Part shown: positions 28,272 through 43,837 of the stretch, piece after piece | Layout of the letters: every line of letters begins with the position of its first letter | Numbering within the stretch: position 1 is the first letter of the stretch | DNA from: WHSW01 sp033856255 | GTDB taxonomy: Bacteria > Actinomycetota > Thermoleophilia > Solirubrobacterales > 70-9 | Length of the DNA stretch: 64,000 nucleotides | NCBI GenBank assembly: GCA_033856255.1 | Contig: JAWVFH010000016.1 | Coordinates: 1 to 64,000, forward strand | Direction of reading: 5' to 3' | Translations under genes and position numbers: made by a program | Notes under the pieces: generated by a model | Database searches by the model: none | Told to the model about the DNA's origin: nothing | The model's input: the letters and a program-made list of their open reading frames with translations, nothing else

Positions 28272-29641
28272 TGATTCAAGGCCTCGATCAGGTCGACCGA
28301 GACGAGGATGCCGAGGGCGCGCCCGTCGTCGACGACGATCACCGGCTTGCGCTCGCCGAGCAGCATGTGAATCGCCTCGCTGACCGGGCTCTCGGCGGCC
28401 AGCTCGGGCAGCGGCGGCTCGATCACCTCGGTCACCGGCTCGCCGAGGATCCCGGGCTGCTCGGCCGATGCCATCAGCAGCCCGCGCTCGCTGACCGTGC
28501 CCATGAAGGCGCGCCCGTCCTCGCCCGAGACCACCGGCACCTGGGAGACGCCGTGCTCGCGCATCAGCTCTAGCGCTCGCCCGACCGGGTCGTGGCTGCC
28601 GACCGTGAGCAGCGGGCGCTCCTCGCTGCGGGCCCGGATCACGTCGCCGACCGTGAGCCCGCCATCGTCGCCCAGGTATCCGTGCTCGCGCATCCACGAG
28701 TCGTTGAAGACCTTCGACACGTACGGGCGGCCGCCGTCGGGGATGATCGTCGCCACCATCGCCTCCGGGTCGTCGAGCTCGCGGGCGACCCGCACGGCGG
28801 CGACGAGCGCCGTACCCGTGGAGCCCCCGGCGAACAGGCCCTCGCGGGCAACCAGCCGGCGCGCGGCCAGGAACGAATCGCGGTCGCTGACCGTGATGTA
28901 GCGGTCGATGATCTCGGGGTCGAGCGTCTCGGGCCAGAAGTCCTCGCCGATTCCCTCCACCCGGTAGGGGTGCACGGGCCCGCCCGAGTAGATCGAGCCC
29001 TCGGGGTCGGCGCCGATCACCTCGATGGCAGGGTTCTGCTCCTTCAGGTAGCGGCCGACGCCGGTGATCGTGCCGCCGGTGCCGACGGCGATCACGAGAT
29101 GGCTGATCCGGCCGCCGGTCTGGCGCCAGAGCTCGGGGCCCGTCGAGTCGTAGTGGGACTCCGGATTTGCCTGGTTGAAGTACTGATTGGGCTGGAAGGC
29201 GCCGTCGATCTCCTCGGTCAGCCGGTCGGCGACCCGGTAGTAGGACTGCGGCGAGTCGGGCTCGACCGCGGTCGGGCAGACCACCACCTCGGCGCCGAAG
29301 GCGCGCAGGGTGTCGATCTTCTCGCGGCTCATCTTGTCCGGCATCACCGCGATCACCTTGTAACCGCGCAGCGCCGCCGCCATCGCCAGCCCGAGCCCGG
29401 TGTTCCCCGAGGTCGGCTCGATCAGGGTCCCACCGGGGCGCAGCTCTCCCGCGCGCTCGGCGGCCTCGATCATCGCCAGCGCCGGGCGGTCCTTGATCGA
29501 GCCGCCGGGATTGACGAACTCGATCTTGGCGACCAGCGGCGTGCGCAGCTCGGGGTCGAGACGCGACAGCCGAACCACCGGCGTCTCGCCGATCAGCCCG
29601 AGGACCGACTCGTGGATCTCCGAAGCGGAGGCCTCGCTCAC
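28268..29641 (-). CDS. cbs: Cystathionine beta-synthase
   Basis: 457 residues. PLP fold type II domain at about 1-325, with the Schiff-base Lys50 in PGGSIKDRPA, the phosphate/substrate loop TSGNTG (77-82) and the GTGGTITGVGRYLKEQNP motif. Two C-terminal CBS motifs follow (about 335-457; MREHGVSQVPVVSGEDGRAF and LGERKPVIVVDDGRALGILV), which identify the CBS-type enzyme rather than plain cysteine synthase. It makes cystathionine from homocysteine and serine. It overlaps both neighbours by 4 bp: the AbiEi-nuclease gene upstream and the gamma-family enzyme downstream. Confidence 0.93.
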   Translation of the reverse strand: MSEASASEIHESVLGLIGETPVVRLSRLDPELRTPLVAKIEFVNPGGSIKDRPALAMIEAAERAGELRPGGTLIEPTSGNTGLGLAMAAALRGYKVIAVMPDKMSREKIDTLRAFGAEVVVCPTAVEPDSPQSYYRVADRLTEEIDGAFQPNQYFNQANPESHYDSTGPELWRQTGGRISHLVIAVGTGGTITGVGRYLKEQNPAIEVIGADPEGSIYSGGPVHPYRVEGIGEDFWPETLDPEIIDRYITVSDRDSFLAARRLVAREGLFAGGSTGTALVAAVRVARELDDPEAMVATIIPDGGRPYVSKVFNDSWMREHGYLGDDGGLTVGDVIRARSEERPLLTVGSHDPVGRALELMREHGVSQVPVVSGEDGRAFMGTVSERGLLMASAEQPGILGEPVTEVIEPPLPELAAESPVSEAIHMLLGERKPVIVVDDGRALGILVSVDLIEALNQ

Positions 29642-30465
29642 GCTCCGAGCTTAGTCCGCACCGCCGCGGCGACGGCCGCCGGCTCCCGCCCGATCTGCCG
29701 GGCGGTGAAGCGCAGGACGCGGTAGCCCTCCGCGCGAAGAGCGAGGTCGCGTTCGTGGTCGTCCTCGAACGCCTGCCGGCCGCGGTGAGCCGCCCAGCCG
29801 TCGACCTCGACGACCAGTCGCTCGCGCCGCCAGAGGAAGTCGACGGTGAACACGCCGATGCGCTGGTTGACCTCGGGCGGTGGCAGGCGGTATCGGCGAC
29901 AGAGGCGCAGGAAGTCGGCCTCGGGCTCGCTGCGGGTGCCGTCGGTGTGCAGGCCGGCGAGGTTCATGTCCTTGAACTCGGCCTGGCGGAGGGCGCGGCG
30001 GTAGACCGGCGTCGCGACGACCCGCTTGAGGTCCACCAGCGTGCGGGCCGGAGTCGTGACCGCGATGCCGTCGCGGACCCTGCACGCGCTCCTGGGCAGG
30101 TGGGAACGGTGGATCCGCAGGCCATCGCGCCTGGCGCGACCGCCCTGGCCGGGGACCGTAACGTCGACGTCAGCGCGGCTGCGCTCCAGTAGGGCCCAGT
30201 GCTCGGCGGCGGCGCGGTGGCTCAGTACGGCGCCGGGTCCGCACGCGAGGACGGCGGCCATCCAGCGGCCCTCCTCGCTGAGCCCGTCGTGGCCGACCGC
30301 GTAGACGCCGCGATGGATGCGATGCAGGCGGCCGGAAAGCTCGCGGTCTCTCACCTGCGTCGGCGAAAGACCAGCGTCCTTTAGCTGGGTAAAGGTGATA
30401 GTCCCGTGTTGCGCAGCGGCCATCCGGGCCACCGCGGCATCCGGTTTGGCGAGTTGTTGGTCCAT
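29638..30465 (-). CDS. AbiEi-type antitoxin domain fused to DUF559 (Vsr-like PD-(D/E)XK) nuclease domain, copy 2
   Basis: 275 residues. N-terminal winged-helix and AbiEi-like region: GTITFTQLKDAGLSPTQVRD, LHRIHRGVYAVGHDGLSEEG, then TPARTLVDLKRVV. The C-terminal nuclease-like domain has Asp209 (FTVDF), Glu220 and Asp222 (LVVEVDGWAAH) and a downstream basic strand GYRVLRFTARQI. No AbiEii toxin gene is adjacent. Instead it heads an operon with cbs and metB (4-bp overlap). A 41-bp palindrome is centred exactly on its ATG, a likely autoregulatory operator. A paralogue is at 5073-5984. The function is unknown; it could be a DNA-binding regulator or a defence nuclease. Confidence 0.87.
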   Translation of the reverse strand: MDQQLAKPDAAVARMAAAQHGTITFTQLKDAGLSPTQVRDRELSGRLHRIHRGVYAVGHDGLSEEGRWMAAVLACGPGAVLSHRAAAEHWALLERSRADVDVTVPGQGGRARRDGLRIHRSHLPRSACRVRDGIAVTTPARTLVDLKRVVATPVYRRALRQAEFKDMNLAGLHTDGTRSEPEADFLRLCRRYRLPPPEVNQRIGVFTVDFLWRRERLVVEVDGWAAHRGRQAFEDDHERDLALRAEGYRVLRFTARQIGREPAAVAAAVRTKLGA

Positions 30466-30485
30466 ACGACCAATAAGTCGCCAAA
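30445..30485. promoter_or_regulatory. 41-bp near-perfect palindrome centred on the AbiEi-nuclease start codon (putative operator)
   Basis: The 18-nt arms TTTGGCGAGTTGTTGGTC (30445-30462) and GACCAATAAGTCGCCAAA (30468-30485) are complementary at 16 of 18 positions. The 5-nt centre CATAC contains the start codon (complement 30463-30465). AbiEi proteins are known to repress their own promoters by binding inverted repeats, so this fits an autoregulatory site. As RNA it would form a hairpin that hides the start codon. Confidence 0.75.
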
Positions 30486-30489
30486 CCCA

Positions 30490-30502
30490 GGGGGCGCCCC
30501 CC
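30490..30502 (-). terminator. Possible terminator hairpin after rpoC
   Basis: GGGGGCGCCCCC is a perfect 12-bp palindrome 29 bp past the rpoC stop. On the minus strand it is followed by TGGGTTTGG, a poor T-tract, so termination would be incomplete. It separates rpoC from the AbiEi-cbs-metB operon. Confidence 0.4.
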
Positions 30503-30530
30503 TTATTGCCCGTTGTTGTTGGTCGGGGCG

Positions 30531-34571
<4,041 letters not shown>

Positions 34572-34581
34572 GTGTGTCCCG

Positions 34582-38145
<3,564 letters not shown>

Positions 38146-38230
38146 CTGGGCGACTCCTCAGATGGTCGAAGGTGTACGAATCCGGCGCGAGGATTCGGGC
38201 GGCAAAGGGCTCAACGGCGCGCGACGCACG

Positions 38231-38260
38231 AAGATACCACAGTGGTGTTTCCGTTCGCAA
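38231..38260 (-). promoter_or_regulatory. Promoter of rpoB-rpoC
   Basis: On the minus strand TTGCGA (38255-38260) and TATCTT (38231-38236) are separated by 18 bp. The leader to the rpoB start would be about 80 nt. It lies between rplL and rpoB, so rpoBC can be expressed apart from rplJL. The spacer contains a CCACTGTGG palindrome. Confidence 0.65.
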
Positions 38261-38286
38261 GCCCTTTTTATGTTAGCGAGGGGCGT

Positions 38287-38673
38287 TTATTTGAGCTCGA
38301 CGGTCCCGCCGGCCTCTTCGATCTCGGACTTGAGCTTCTCGGCCTCGTCGCGCTCGATGCCCTCCTTGACGGCCTGCGGAGCGCCGTCGACAAGGGCCTT
38401 CGCGTCTTTGAGGCCGAGCCCGGTGGCGGCGCGGACGGCCTTGATCACCTGGATCTTCTTCTCGCCCGCCTCGGTGAGGACGACGTCGACCGTGGTCGAC
38501 TCCTCCTCGGCGTCGGCGCCGTCACCGCCGCCGGCGGCCGGAGCGGCAGCCGCGACCGCGGTCGCGGAGACGCCGAACTCCTCCTCGAGCGCCTTGATGC
38601 GCTCGGAGAGCTCGAGCACCGAGATGCCCTTCAGCTCCTCGATCCAATCCTCAGTTGTCACTTTCGTCGCCAC
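38287..38673 (-). CDS. rplL: 50S ribosomal protein L7/L12
   Basis: 128 residues from GTG at 38671-38673, with GGAGGAG about 7 nt upstream. The N-terminal dimerisation domain (TEDWIEELKGISVLELSERI), the Ala/Gly hinge, and the C-terminal factor-binding domain (GEKKIQVIKAVRAATGLGLK) are typical. L7/L12 forms the ribosomal stalk that recruits translation GTPases. The start lies inside the 3' end of rplJ (23-bp overlap). Confidence 0.96.
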   Translation of the reverse strand: MATKVTTEDWIEELKGISVLELSERIKALEEEFGVSATAVAAAAPAAGGGDGADAEEESTTVDVVLTEAGEKKIQVIKAVRAATGLGLKDAKALVDGAPQAVKEGIERDEAEKLKSEIEEAGGTVELK

Positions 38674-39430
38674 TTGGCTCCTCCTGCTCTTGTTCGTCGT
38701 CGTCTGAAGTCTCGGTCTCGGTCTCGGCGGGCGGCTCGTCGGCCGGGGCGTCCTCGGGCTCTTCGGGCTGGGCCTCCTGCTCGGCGTGCTCGGCCGGCGG
38801 CGCGGGCTCATCGCCCTCGTCCTCGGCGGCGGGCTCATCCGCCTCGGCCGGCTCCTCCTCCGCAGCGGGCTCCTCGGCCGCCTCGGGCTCCTCCGCCACC
38901 GGCGGCTCGCCGCTGACCAGGCCCTGCTCGGCGATCTGGCCGAGGGCGATCGCCAGACCGGAGACCATCGAGCCGAGCCCGCGGACCAGGCCGGTGATCG
39001 GGCTGGCGGCGACGCCGACCAGCTGGCCGCGCAGGACCTCGAGCCCGGGCAGGCGGGCGATCACCGCAAAGCCGTCGGGATCGAGCGCCTCCCCGTCCAT
39101 GATCCCGCCCTTGTAGGCGAGGACGTTGTGGGCCTTGGCGAAGTCGGCGATCGCCTTCGCGGCGATCACAGCGTCGCCGTGGATCAGGGTGAGCGCGGTC
39201 GGGCCGACCAGTAGCTCGTCGATCTCGTTGGTGCCGGCGTCGGCGGCGGCGCGCTTGGCGAGCCGGTTCTTGACCACCTTGAAGACGGCGTCGGCCTCGC
39301 GCAGCTTGCCGCGCAGCTCCGCCGCCTCGGTGACGCTGATCCCGCGATAGTCGACGGCGAAGATCGCCTCGGCGCCCTTCAGGCCCTCGGTGAGCTCGGC
39401 TACCGCCGCTTCCTTTTGAGTTCTGTCCAT
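38651..39430 (-). CDS. rplJ: 50S ribosomal protein L10 with acidic C-terminal extension
   Basis: 259 residues from ATG at 39428-39430. The L10 domain (1 to about 173) has AIFAVDYRGISVTEAAELRG and KVVKNRLAKRA. The following 85 residues are highly acidic (EEPEAAEEPAAEEEPAEADE ... SGDESDN), placed after the helix that binds L7/L12. Ordinary L10 is about 165-180 residues. The end overlaps rplL by 23 bp. An L10-type leader with an intrinsic terminator precedes it. Confidence 0.96.
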   Translation of the reverse strand: MDRTQKEAAVAELTEGLKGAEAIFAVDYRGISVTEAAELRGKLREADAVFKVVKNRLAKRAAADAGTNEIDELLVGPTALTLIHGDAVIAAKAIADFAKAHNVLAYKGGIMDGEALDPDGFAVIARLPGLEVLRGQLVGVAASPITGLVRGLGSMVSGLAIALGQIAEQGLVSGEPPVAEEPEAAEEPAAEEEPAEADEPAAEDEGDEPAPPAEHAEQEAQPEEPEDAPADEPPAETETETSDDDEQEQEEPSGDESDN

Positions 39431-39560
39431 CTGAAGTCTCGGTTCGATTGCCCCCGGCGACAAAAAGAGCCTGCGCGCAGGCAGGCTCGGAAAGCGGGGG
39501 CTCTCGAACTCACCTGCGCCGGTCTTCCGGGCCACCCTGTGCGGCCCCGCCGACGGTCTC
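39431..39560 (-). promoter_or_regulatory. L10 ribosomal-protein leader with attenuator
   Basis: On the minus strand the segment around 39511-39530 reads CCGGAAGACCGGCGCAGGTG, resembling the conserved kink-turn core of the bacterial L10 leader that L10(L12)4 binds. Downstream, GAGCCTGC / GCAGGCTC (39467-39488) forms an 8-bp stem followed by TTTTTG (39462-39466), an intrinsic terminator 32 nt before rplJ. This fits feedback by transcription attenuation. The family assignment is by eye. Confidence 0.65.
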
Positions 39561-39583
39561 GGGCGGTTACTGGAGGCGCGAGG

Positions 39584-42490
39584 TTAGCGGATGGCCGTGA
39601 AGTACCGGGCCAGCGCCGTCGAGTGCGCCCCCGAGCCGGCCGCGATCACCCGGCCGCCGACCTGGGCCAATGTGAACGCGCCATCGTTTCGCGCGCCAAA
39701 GTCCGTCGTCGTCGATCCGTCGCCGGCGAACGAGGGGTCCCGCCGCCCGTTCGCCGTGAAGCGAGCAACCAGGAAGTCGCCGCCGCGCGGGTCGTAGTAG
39801 CCAGAATTGCCGGCCGCCAGGACGGCACCTCGCGGCTGGGCGACGACGGCCTGGAAAGCGGACCCGCGCCGCGTCGCAAGGTGAACGACACCGTCGCGGG
39901 AGAACCGGTCGTCGAGGCGACCCCGATCCGTGAAGCGTGCGACGGTCGGCTGCGTACCGTGGCTGACGACCACCGATCCCGCCGCGGTGACGGCGCCGGC
40001 CGGTGCGACAACCAGGCCATTAGCGGCAGCCGGACGGCCGAAGTCGACGAATTCCATGCCATCGCTCGAAAACGACCGGTCCAGCTCGCCGTCAGGCGAG
40101 AGCCGCATCAGGGCGAACCCCGGCTTGTCTTCTGCCGCCTGCCGGCCGCTCCCCGCAACGACCGCCCGCCCGCGAGCGTCGACCCCGACACTACGGACGC
40201 TCATCCCGAGCCCGTCCCCGCGGACCACCGTCTGGACGCCGTCGTCGGAGAACGACGGATCGGGATCGCCGGTTGGCGTGAGCCGGGCAACGCCGGCGCC
40301 CCCCGCAATCGCTGCGGCGACAACGATCCGTCCGTCCTCCATCAGGGCGAGCTCCGGTCCCTGGAAGTCGTAGGTCGCGTCCAGCGGTACGTGCGCGAAA
40401 CCGCTCTCGCCGAAGGACTCGTCGATGCTGCCGTCAGGCCGCAGCGCCACCACGGCGATCTCGGTGCCCGTCCCCGTCGACAACCCGCGGCGGAGGGCCA
40501 CCAGCACCTCACCGTCCGGCCGGCAAGCGACGCCGCCGGCGATGCCGCCCTGCTCAGAGTCGATGATCGTGAGGCCACCCTGCCCAAACGTGCTGTCCGG
40601 GCTGCCGTCGGAAAGAACGCGCACGACCGCAGGAAGGCCCGGCGGCAACTGGTACTCGCGGTAAACCGTTCCCGTCCCCACCACGCTGCCATCTCCGAGC
40701 GCGGCGAGCCCGACGATCGTCATCCCGAAGGGGAGGGCCGCCTTCCCACCAGCACCGAAGCTCGGATCGAGATCACCGGCGCCCGGCGGCCGGAGCGATG
40801 GACGTGTCTCGATCGGACCGCCGGAGCCGGGACCGACGCGGATCGACTGCGAGCGTGCGCCCGCGCATATGCCGACACGGTCTGAGACCACCTCGGGCAC
40901 CTGCGCGTAGAAGCGCCCGCGTGCCCCACCGGCGGGAATCACGGTATGGCCGCGGCGTCGGGGCGCCTTCGTCGCCACCGGTTCGTCCGCACCGGGGAGA
41001 ATCCGCATTATCCGTATGGAGCCCTCCCTGGTACACGGCCGGAGGTCGGAAGTCACGTCCACCACGAAAACATCGCGCTCGTATCCCCCGTAGTCGAGCG
41101 CGACGTCTCGCGGGACGAACGGACAGCCACTGCGCGAGGTCTCGCTCACCTGCGGGCACCGGTCGCGACGATCCGGCACGCCGTCCGCATCCGCGTCGGC
41201 GGTCTTGCCGCCGACGAGATAGCGGGCCAGACCGATCGACTCTCCGAGCCGTCCGAGCAGCTGGCCCGCGACGACGATCCTGGCATCGGGCTGCAGCGCA
41301 ATCCCGAACGGGCGCTCGATGCGACCGGCGACGTTTGTTGTCAGGACGCCATTGCCCGAGAAAGACCGATCCCGCGACCCGTCGCCGAGGAGGCGCGCCA
41401 GGACGAAGTCCGTGTTGTTCTGCCCGGCGACCACCAATCTGCCGCGGGCATCCTCGGTCAGGTCGTTGAACTCGGTGCGTACCCCGATCACCCTCGCCGG
41501 GAGGGATGGCTCGAACCCGCTTGACCGGGTTCCGTCCGGATCCAACGCCACGAGCATTGCCGTGACCTTGAGGGAAGGCGAGTCGTCGCGCTCGAGGTAC
41601 GTGCTCCCGGCCAGGACGACCGAGCCGTCGCGGCGCACGATGAGCGCGTTGAGGAACGCCGCGCCGTTCCTGGGCGCGATGAACTGGCGCCCGCCGCCGG
41701 CGAAGGAGGGGTCAAGCGCCCCTGAGCTGGTCAGGCGAGCGAGCCCGATCCCCACGTAAGTGAAGCCGCCCGGACCAGTCGCCCCGACCACAACGCGGCC
41801 GTCGGCGCCGAGCGCCAGCGATGCGGGCGGCCTAAAGCCCATGTCGCCCAAGTGGAAGGTCCCGCCGTCGCCGAATGACGGATCCGGGCCGCCGCCCGGT
41901 AGTCGCCGAGAGACGATCAGGTCCTCGTTGGAGGTCACGGCCGCGACGAGGATCCTGCCGTCAGGTTGCACACCCAGGCCGACCCGGCCGTCGCCCACCA
42001 GGGTCGCGACCAAGTCGACGCCGGCGTCGCCGAACGACGGATCCACGCCACCGTTCGGATCCAGGCGCAGCAACGCCAGGCGGCCGGAGTTCGTCTCGAT
42101 TCTGGCGACGATCAGGTCGCCGCGCGGCCCGTCGGCCAAGCCAACGACCTTGTCGTCCCCGCCACCGGTTCCGATCCGCGCGGCGCCACCGTCTCCGAAC
42201 GACGGGTCGATCGCGCCCGACGGCTGTAGGCCGTACAACGTCGCGTCGCCGAACGCCGGAAAGGGATGCTGGTGGCTGGCGCCGACGATGATCCGGCCGC
42301 TCTGCTGCACGACAAGGCCGCCTCGCGCGAAGTCGCCCGCGCCGTCGCCGGAGGGATCAGCGACGATCGTCCTGCCCATCTCTCCGAAGCTCGGATCGAG
42401 GTCCCCGGGCGCGGCGACCGCAGGCGACGCTGCGGTCAGTAGACCCCAGATCGCGCCGATGAGACCGAGGACGAGGCGATGACGCTTCAC
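39584..42490 (-). CDS. Secreted delta-60 repeat protein with calcium-binding type 3 repeat (delta-60 protein 1)
   Basis: 968 residues. Signal peptide about 1-27 (LIGAIWGLLTAASPAVAAPG). Delta-60 repeats follow in two blocks (about 28-430 and 590-968), each unit with DPSFG.GG and a later DGRI.VAG pattern, as expected for beta-propeller-like blades. Between them is a thrombospondin type 3-like calcium motif (DADADGVPDRRDRCP) and a small Cys-containing domain. It is likely displayed outside the cell. It is the last gene of the glycosyltransferase island before the rplJ leader, same strand, and lacks the PPETTI tail of the other two delta-60 proteins. Confidence 0.88.
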   Translation of the reverse strand: MKRHRLVLGLIGAIWGLLTAASPAVAAPGDLDPSFGEMGRTIVADPSGDGAGDFARGGLVVQQSGRIIVGASHQHPFPAFGDATLYGLQPSGAIDPSFGDGGAARIGTGGGDDKVVGLADGPRGDLIVARIETNSGRLALLRLDPNGGVDPSFGDAGVDLVATLVGDGRVGLGVQPDGRILVAAVTSNEDLIVSRRLPGGGPDPSFGDGGTFHLGDMGFRPPASLALGADGRVVVGATGPGGFTYVGIGLARLTSSGALDPSFAGGGRQFIAPRNGAAFLNALIVRRDGSVVLAGSTYLERDDSPSLKVTAMLVALDPDGTRSSGFEPSLPARVIGVRTEFNDLTEDARGRLVVAGQNNTDFVLARLLGDGSRDRSFSGNGVLTTNVAGRIERPFGIALQPDARIVVAGQLLGRLGESIGLARYLVGGKTADADADGVPDRRDRCPQVSETSRSGCPFVPRDVALDYGGYERDVFVVDVTSDLRPCTREGSIRIMRILPGADEPVATKAPRRRGHTVIPAGGARGRFYAQVPEVVSDRVGICAGARSQSIRVGPGSGGPIETRPSLRPPGAGDLDPSFGAGGKAALPFGMTIVGLAALGDGSVVGTGTVYREYQLPPGLPAVVRVLSDGSPDSTFGQGGLTIIDSEQGGIAGGVACRPDGEVLVALRRGLSTGTGTEIAVVALRPDGSIDESFGESGFAHVPLDATYDFQGPELALMEDGRIVVAAAIAGGAGVARLTPTGDPDPSFSDDGVQTVVRGDGLGMSVRSVGVDARGRAVVAGSGRQAAEDKPGFALMRLSPDGELDRSFSSDGMEFVDFGRPAAANGLVVAPAGAVTAAGSVVVSHGTQPTVARFTDRGRLDDRFSRDGVVHLATRRGSAFQAVVAQPRGAVLAAGNSGYYDPRGGDFLVARFTANGRRDPSFAGDGSTTTDFGARNDGAFTLAQVGGRVIAAGSGAHSTALARYFTAIR

Positions 42491-42549
42491 ATCCTCAGAG
42501 ACCCGCCGCGAGGACGAAAGTATTGGCGCGACTCCAGTCAGCCCAGTGG

Positions 42550-42864
42550 TCAGCCCGTCGCCGGGCCGAGCCGATCGAGGACCGATAGGACCGCCCGGGT
42601 GTCGGCGCGGATGGCGTCGCCCATGTCCTCGAGTCGCTCCGTGTTGCGCTGGAGGCTGATGTCGATGTCGCCGATCGCGCGGACGAAAGTCGCCTCGCTG
42701 CGCTCGATGCGGTGCATCATCCGCTCGTGCGACTCCGCCTGCCGGTCGAAGGCCTCGGCCTGGCGGTCGAACGACTCGGCCTGACGCGCAACCGTGGCCT
42801 CGATGCCCTCGAGCGCAGCCGTCGCCCGGTCGAGCAGGTCTCGGTGGCGGTCTTCGGAGCTCAC
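42550..42864 (-). CDS. Small coiled-coil protein, unrecognised
   Basis: 104 residues from GTG at 42862-42864; the longer frame to 43008 runs over the upstream glycosyltransferase. The central part has clear heptads with a seven-residue DNA-level repeat (RQAESFDRQAEAFDRQAESH), then ERSEATFVRAIGDIDISLQR. No membrane segment. It is probably a helical rod or oligomer. It sits between the GT2 gene and delta-60 protein 1, with a perfect 16-bp palindrome 12 bp ahead of its start. Confidence 0.65.
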   Translation of the reverse strand: MSSEDRHRDLLDRATAALEGIEATVARQAESFDRQAEAFDRQAESHERMMHRIERSEATFVRAIGDIDISLQRNTERLEDMGDAIRADTRAVLSVLDRLGPATG

Positions 42865-42876
42865 AAGCGCAATGTT

Positions 42877-42892
42877 CGCATCTCGAGATGCG
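42877..42892. promoter_or_regulatory. Perfect 16-bp palindrome upstream of the coiled-coil gene
   Basis: CGCATCTCGAGATGCG lies between the GT2 stop (42905) and the coiled-coil gene start (42864). It is a possible operator or a short hairpin at the GT2 3' end. Confidence 0.45.
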
Positions 42893-42904
42893 CCAAAGCA
42901 GCGC

Positions 42905-43837
42905 TCAGCGATAGGCGAGGACCACGGCCCGGGGCCGTAATCCGGCCCGGTGGTTGCGCAGGTCGCGGCGGGAGCCCGCCAGCTTCGCGCTCCACCGCTC
43001 CCCGCCAATCTCGGCGAGCGCAGCGAAGACCGGAAGGCGGAGGGCGAGCGCGCCGATGCTGAGCAGGGCGAAGCCGCGGGTCACCGCCCAGCCGCGGCGC
43101 CGGGCCATCCAGCCGTACAGCGACTCGAGCTCGCGCGCGGGCCGGTCGAAGGACGCCTGCGCGGTCGCCGCGGCGCCCGCGTGCAGGACCCTCGCCGCGG
43201 GCTCGTACCGGATGGCCCATCCGGCCCGGCCCAGGCGCCAGCAGAGGTCGACGTCCTCGGCGAACAGCCACTGGCGCGGGTCGAAACCGCCGACCTGCTC
43301 GAAGGCGCGGCGGCGGATGAGCAGGAAGGCACCTTGCGCCCAACCGACGTCGCGGGCGCGATCAAGGTCCCAATCGGGTGCGAGCCCGGCCCACGCAAGC
43401 GCCGTCGCCGGCAGGGTGGGCAGCCGGTGCACGGAGCGCTCGATGGCGCCGTCGCGCTGCAGCCTGGGCGCGACCGCGCCGATCTCGGGGCGCTGCCGAG
43501 CCGCCGCCAGCAACCGCTCCAAGGCGCCCGGCTCGACCGCGACGTCCGCGTTCGCGGCGGCGATCCAGGCAGAGGCGCCGCGCTCCGCGACCAGGTTCAC
43601 CGCCCGCCCGTAGCCGAGGTTCTCGTCCGCATCGATCACCGTGGCCCAGGGAAAGTCGGCGCGCACCATCGCCGCCGATCCGTCGGCGGAGCCGTTGTCG
43701 ACGACCCAGACGGCGGCGAGGCCCGACTCGGCCGAAGGCTCTAGCGAAGCAAGGCAGCGGCGCAGCAGCTCGCGGGTGTTCCAGCTCACGACCGCGACCG
43801 CGACCGCAGCTACTTCTTCTTCGGCTTGACCTTCCAC
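42905..43837 (-). CDS. Family 2 glycosyltransferase (rhamnosyltransferase-like)
   Basis: 310 residues. GT-A fold motifs: VAVVSWNTRELLRRCLASLE, VVDNGSADGSAAMVRADFPW, a nucleotide/metal site in AANADVAVEPGALERLLAAA (DXD replaced by NADV) and GGFDPRQWLFAEDVDLCWRL. A C-terminal hydrophobic helix follows. It likely adds a sugar to a surface polysaccharide; donor unknown. The start GTG (43835-43837) lies inside the 3' end of delta-60 protein 2 (28-bp overlap) and is required, because the first beta strand is encoded there. A stub of the same gene start is found at 47294-47365. Confidence 0.88.
   Translation of the reverse strand: MEGQAEEEVAAVAVAVVSWNTRELLRRCLASLEPSAESGLAAVWVVDNGSADGSAAMVRADFPWATVIDADENLGYGRAVNLVAERGASAWIAAANADVAVEPGALERLLAAARQRPEIGAVAPRLQRDGAIERSVHRLPTLPATALAWAGLAPDWDLDRARDVGWAQGAFLLIRRRAFEQVGGFDPRQWLFAEDVDLCWRLGRAGWAIRYEPAARVLHAGAAATAQASFDRPARELESLYGWMARRRGWAVTRGFALLSIGALALRLPVFAALAEIGGERWSAKLAGSRRDLRNHRAGLRPRAVVLAYR

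Noticed and set aside
42905..43008. Longer version of the coiled-coil protein starting at 43008
   Set aside because: The extra codons lie within the conserved end of the GT2 gene on the same strand and are not coiled-coil; GTG at 42864 fits better.
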